Shown one piece after another: positions 15,604-17,887 of a stretch of DNA of 17,887 bases (its first letter is position 1; each line of letters begins with the position of its first letter). This DNA comes from JBNJEL01 sp051745835. GTDB lineage: Bacteria; Bacillota; Halanaerobiia; Halobacteroidales; Acetohalobiaceae. The notes under the pieces are model-generated. The model saw only the letters and a program-made list of their open reading frames with translations, was not told where the DNA came from and ran no database searches. Location: NCBI GenBank assembly GCA_051745835.1, contig JBNJEL010000036.1:1-17887 (forward strand). Direction: 5' to 3'. The position numbers were made by a program, and so were the translations under genes.

Positions 15604-16047
15604 TTACTGTAATTTCTCCCGCACTAAATCGCTAACTTGATTACCATCAGCTCTACCTTTAATCTGCGGCATAATCTTGCCCATTACTGCACCCATATCA
15701 CTCATATCTTGAGCACCTACTTCAGCAATTACTTCTTCTACTAATTCTTCTAACTCCTCATCTGATAACTGCTCCGGTAAGTACTCCTGAAGAATCTCTA
15801 TCTCTTTTTCTAAATCTTTAACTGTCTCAGTTTGACCTACCTTCTCATACTCTGGTATTGAATCACGGCGCTGTTTTACCTCTTTAGCTAATACCGCAAC
15901 TAATTCATCTCCAGATAGATCCTTGCGTTCTTCAATCTCGACATTTTTAATTGCTGCCCGCGCCATCCTAATCACAGATAGCCGCTGTTTATCTCCGCTC
16001 TTCATTGCTTCCTTCATATCAACAAGTAACTTCTCTTTTACAGACAT
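15604..16047 (-). CDS. yqeY: YqeY/GatB-like tail-domain protein
   Basis: A 147-residue, highly charged helical protein of the YqeY family. The family resembles the tRNA-binding C-terminal tail domain of the amidotransferase subunit GatB. Sequence marks include RLSVIRMARAAIKN near residues 22-35, EILQEYLPEQLSDEEL near 84-99 and MGKIMPQIKGRADGNQVSDLVR at the C-terminus. Its cellular function is not established, though a link to tRNA-dependent amidation or translation is often proposed. ATG 16045-16047 is preceded by AGGAGG at 7 bases. The gap to hinT is 22 bases. In many Firmicutes rpsU lies directly next to yqeY; there is no room for it in the gaps on either side of hinT here. The gene is last in its unit. 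Confidence 0.93.
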   Translation of the reverse strand: MSVKEKLLVDMKEAMKSGDKQRLSVIRMARAAIKNVEIEERKDLSGDELVAVLAKEVKQRRDSIPEYEKVGQTETVKDLEKEIEILQEYLPEQLSDEELEELVEEVIAEVGAQDMSDMGAVMGKIMPQIKGRADGNQVSDLVREKLQ

Positions 16048-16069
16048 CTATTTTCCTCCTTATTATATT

Positions 16070-16414
16070 TTAACCGGGAGGCCACTGTAAGTTTCTACCA
16101 CCTAGTAAATGGAAGTGTAGATGGAAGACTGTTTGACCGCCTGCTTGATTACAATTATTAACTACTCTAAAGCCCTCTTCAGCAATTCCTTCTTCCTCAG
16201 CTAACTGATTAGCTACTTGATAAATATGACCAATTAATTCATTATCAGCTTCAGATAGCTCTAATGTAGTTGCAATATGCTCCTTAGGAATAATTAAAAT
16301 ATGTACCGGAGCCTGTGGTTCTAAATCTCTAAAAGCTACTACTTGCTCATCTTCATAAAGAATATCACTATCTATCTCGTGGTTAGCTATCTGACAGAAT
16401 ATACAATCAGACAC
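16070..16414 (-). CDS. hinT: HIT-family nucleotide-binding protein (HinT-type)
   Basis: A 114-residue histidine-triad protein, a purine nucleotide phosphoramidase type. The N-terminus MSDCIFCQI carries the two-cysteine pair seen in many bacterial HinT proteins. The catalytic triad motif is HLHFHLL near the C-terminus, followed by GGRNLQWPPG, a typical ending. The open frame extends to GTG 16421-16423, but that codon forms part of the Shine-Dalgarno sequence AGGAGGTG itself. GTG 16412-16414, 8 bases after AGGAGG, is the real start and gives the family-typical N-terminus. It follows mtaB after about 80 bases of AT-rich sequence and precedes yqeY by 22 bases. Confidence 0.94.
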   Translation of the reverse strand: MSDCIFCQIANHEIDSDILYEDEQVVAFRDLEPQAPVHILIIPKEHIATTLELSEADNELIGHIYQVANQLAEEEGIAEEGFRVVNNCNQAGGQTVFHLHFHLLGGRNLQWPPG

Positions 16415-16494
16415 TACACTCACCTCCTCTACTATCTTATTTAACTATTTTCTAGATTTTATTACTAAACTCCTCTGCGCAGCTACTAAAATAA

Positions 16495-17796
16495 TTAAAT
16501 AATCTGTCCTAACAAGTAATCATTCTCTAAACCATTTAATTTTACATCAACCAATTGTCCGCAGTACTGATCCTCGTCATCAACTTTAACTCGCAGATAA
16601 TTATCGGTCAATCCCGTTAATAAACCGGTATAATTATCGCGCTGATCCTCTAATAGCACCTTCAGCTCTTCTCCTACAAACTGTTGGCGATAATTATCTG
16701 CTAACTGAGACCCTAACTCTCTTAACTCGGCACTGCGCTTCTTTTTAACCTTAGAATGTACCTGATCTGCAAATTTAGCTGCCGGTGTACCATCACGTTT
16801 CGAATACTTAAAGACGTGAAGGTCACTAAAGCCAATCTCTTCGACAAACTGATAAGTAGCTGCAAAATCTTTATCACTCGCACCAGGAAATCCAACAATC
16901 ACATCTGTAGTAATAGCTACCTGAGGAACCTTATTTCTAATTTCTTCCACTTTAGCTCTAAACTCAGCCGTTGTATAATCACGATTCATAGCTGCTAAAA
17001 CTTCATCACTACCGCTTTGTAATGGTAGATGTAGATGACGACAAAGTTTACCTTCATTAGCAATTAAGTCAATTAGTTCACTGCTTACTTCAGTTGCTTC
17101 AATAGAACTTAATCTAATTCTAGCTAATCCTTCGATTTCAATTAATTCCTCAATTAAAGCCACTAAATCTATATCTGTTAAATCGCGACCATAAGCTCCT
17201 AAATGAATTCCGGTTAAGACAATCTCTTGAAAACCGTTAGCTACTAACCGCTTAGCTTCGCTTACAGCATCAGATAATTTCCTACTGCGTACGGAACCAC
17301 GAGTATAAGGAATAATACAGTAAGCACAGTAACTATCACAGCCATCTTCTACCTTCATAGAAGCTCTAGTCCGCTCGCGAGATTGGTCAATCTCTAACTC
17401 TTCAAACTCCTCACTAGCACTGACATCTTGAACATAATTGAGAGGTTCAGCACTTAGCTTAGCCTGCTTTACTAAGTTAACTAACTCTTGACGCCCTGTC
17501 GTTCCGACTACTAAATCTACTCCATCAATCTCTAACACCTCTGCGGCATCAACTTGAGGATAACAACCAACTACCGCTACTACAGCTTCAGGATTGCGTC
17601 GTTTAGCCTGACGAACTATCTTACGCGACTTACTTGCCCCCTGATGAGTTACAGTACAGGTATTAATCACATAGACATCAGCCTGCTCCTCAAAATCTAC
17701 AATCTCATAGTCAGCTGCTGCAAAAGATTTAATCATTCCCTCGGTATCATACTGATTAACTTTACAACCTAAAGTATAGAATGCAACCTCGTTCAT
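16495..17796 (-). CDS. mtaB: tRNA t6A37 methylthiotransferase MtaB
   Basis: MtaB (YqeV) converts t6A at position 37 of ANN-decoding tRNAs to ms2t6A by radical-SAM methylthiolation. The 433-residue protein has the N-terminal methylthiotransferase domain with its [4Fe-4S] cysteines C11 (LGCKVNQ), C47 (NTCTVTH) and C78 (VGCYPQ). The radical-SAM core carries C153, C157 and C160 (CDSYCAYC). A C-terminal TRAM RNA-binding domain occupies about 370-433. The TLGCKVNQYDTEG opening is characteristic of MtaB rather than MiaB or RimO. ATG 17794-17796 shares one base with the rsmE stop (TAATG), and AGGAGGAG lies inside the rsmE end, so the two are translationally coupled. Confidence 0.95.
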   Translation of the reverse strand: MNEVAFYTLGCKVNQYDTEGMIKSFAAADYEIVDFEEQADVYVINTCTVTHQGASKSRKIVRQAKRRNPEAVVAVVGCYPQVDAAEVLEIDGVDLVVGTTGRQELVNLVKQAKLSAEPLNYVQDVSASEEFEELEIDQSRERTRASMKVEDGCDSYCAYCIIPYTRGSVRSRKLSDAVSEAKRLVANGFQEIVLTGIHLGAYGRDLTDIDLVALIEELIEIEGLARIRLSSIEATEVSSELIDLIANEGKLCRHLHLPLQSGSDEVLAAMNRDYTTAEFRAKVEEIRNKVPQVAITTDVIVGFPGASDKDFAATYQFVEEIGFSDLHVFKYSKRDGTPAAKFADQVHSKVKKKRSAELRELGSQLADNYRQQFVGEELKVLLEDQRDNYTGLLTGLTDNYLRVKVDDEDQYCGQLVDVKLNGLENDYLLGQII

Positions 17797-17887
17797 TATT
17801 CTCCTCCTAAATCTGCTAATTCATACAGTACTAAACTTAAAGTAGTTAAACCTGCGGTCTCTGTTCGTAAGATACGTGGTCCTAAGG
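17796..17887 (-). CDS. rsmE: 16S rRNA m3U1498 methyltransferase RsmE, C-terminal fragment (gene begins off the right edge)
   Basis: Only the last 29 codons and the TAA stop are present. They read LGPRILRTETAGLTTLSLVLYELADLG, and the LGPRILRTETA segment is the conserved SAM-binding knot motif of the RsmE SPOUT methyltransferases. RsmE methylates U1498 of 16S rRNA. The stop overlaps the mtaB start by one base. The order rsmE (yqeU) then mtaB (yqeV) is a well-known Firmicutes pair, which supports the call despite the short fragment. Confidence 0.88.
   Translation of the reverse strand, partial: LGPRILRTETAGLTTLSLVLYELADLGGE

Noticed and set aside
16475..16482. CTGCGCAG palindrome in the mtaB-hinT gap, considered as terminator or operator
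   Set aside because: It is an 8-base palindrome with no loop and no T-run after it on the minus strand, so it does not make a terminator, and there is no second copy to suggest an operator.
16756..16998. Plus-strand open frame of 80 codons inside mtaB
   Set aside because: Antisense shadow of a conserved radical-SAM gene; composition looks random.
17554..17772. Plus-strand open frame of 72 codons inside mtaB
   Set aside because: Antisense to the conserved N-terminal methylthiotransferase domain; no support.
1..17887. CRISPR array, tRNA/rRNA genes, insertion sequences or prophage
   Set aside because: No spaced direct repeats, cloverleaf-like sequence, transposase or phage protein was seen; repeated TCTTCTAA-type strings are explained by codon use in acidic and leucine-rich proteins.

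Overview
The window comes from an AT-rich, low-GC Gram-positive (Firmicutes-type) genome. All 18 recognisable genes lie on the minus strand, so transcription runs from high to low coordinates. Gene content and order follow the conserved Firmicutes block rsmE-mtaB-(hinT)-yqeY ... yqfC-yqfD-phoH-yqfF/pgpH-ybeY ... cdd-era. The sporulation-family genes yqfC and yqfD, the acidic proteins and the heavy use of TTA and ATA/ATT codons suggest an anaerobic, possibly halophilic endospore former of the Halanaerobiales/Halobacteroidaceae type. That assignment is inference from style and gene order, not from a marker gene.

Layout in transcription order, right to left. (1) 17887-15604: the 3' end of rsmE, then mtaB, hinT and yqeY, a tight run of RNA-modification and housekeeping genes ending at a hairpin terminator (15550-15585). 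(2) 15487-9118: a separate three-gene unit. It has its own candidate promoter, a 902-residue membrane sensor with PAS, GAF-like and HD-GYP (cyclic-di-GMP phosphodiesterase) domains, a SulP-STAS anion transporter, an SLC13-type transporter carrying two RCK_C domains, and a clear terminator. (3) 9095-1: a long operon-like run beginning with a candidate sigma-E-like promoter. It holds yqfC, yqfD, phoH, pgpH (cyclic-di-AMP phosphodiesterase), ybeY, a CNNM/CorC-type putative Mg2+ exporter, a DUF502 membrane protein, cdd, a GNAT acetyltransferase, era, and the 5' end of mgtE (Mg2+ importer). Gaps are from a few to about 30 bases, with some overlaps, so translational coupling is likely.

The genes fall into four functional groups: ribosome and RNA maturation (rsmE, mtaB, ybeY, era, phoH), sporulation (yqfC/yqfD), second-messenger turnover (HD-GYP for c-di-GMP, PgpH for c-di-AMP), and ion transport (SulP, SLC13, CNNM/CorC, MgtE). 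The part least explained by conserved housekeeping is the sensor plus two-transporter unit that sits between yqeY and yqfC.

Several start codons were reassigned from the longest open frame because of Shine-Dalgarno (SD) placement: hinT, era, ybeY, yqfC and the DUF502 gene. There is no gene-free stretch over 300 bases; the two largest gaps are 15402-15603 and 9055-9180 and both are described. No rRNA, tRNA, CRISPR array, insertion sequence or prophage gene was seen.
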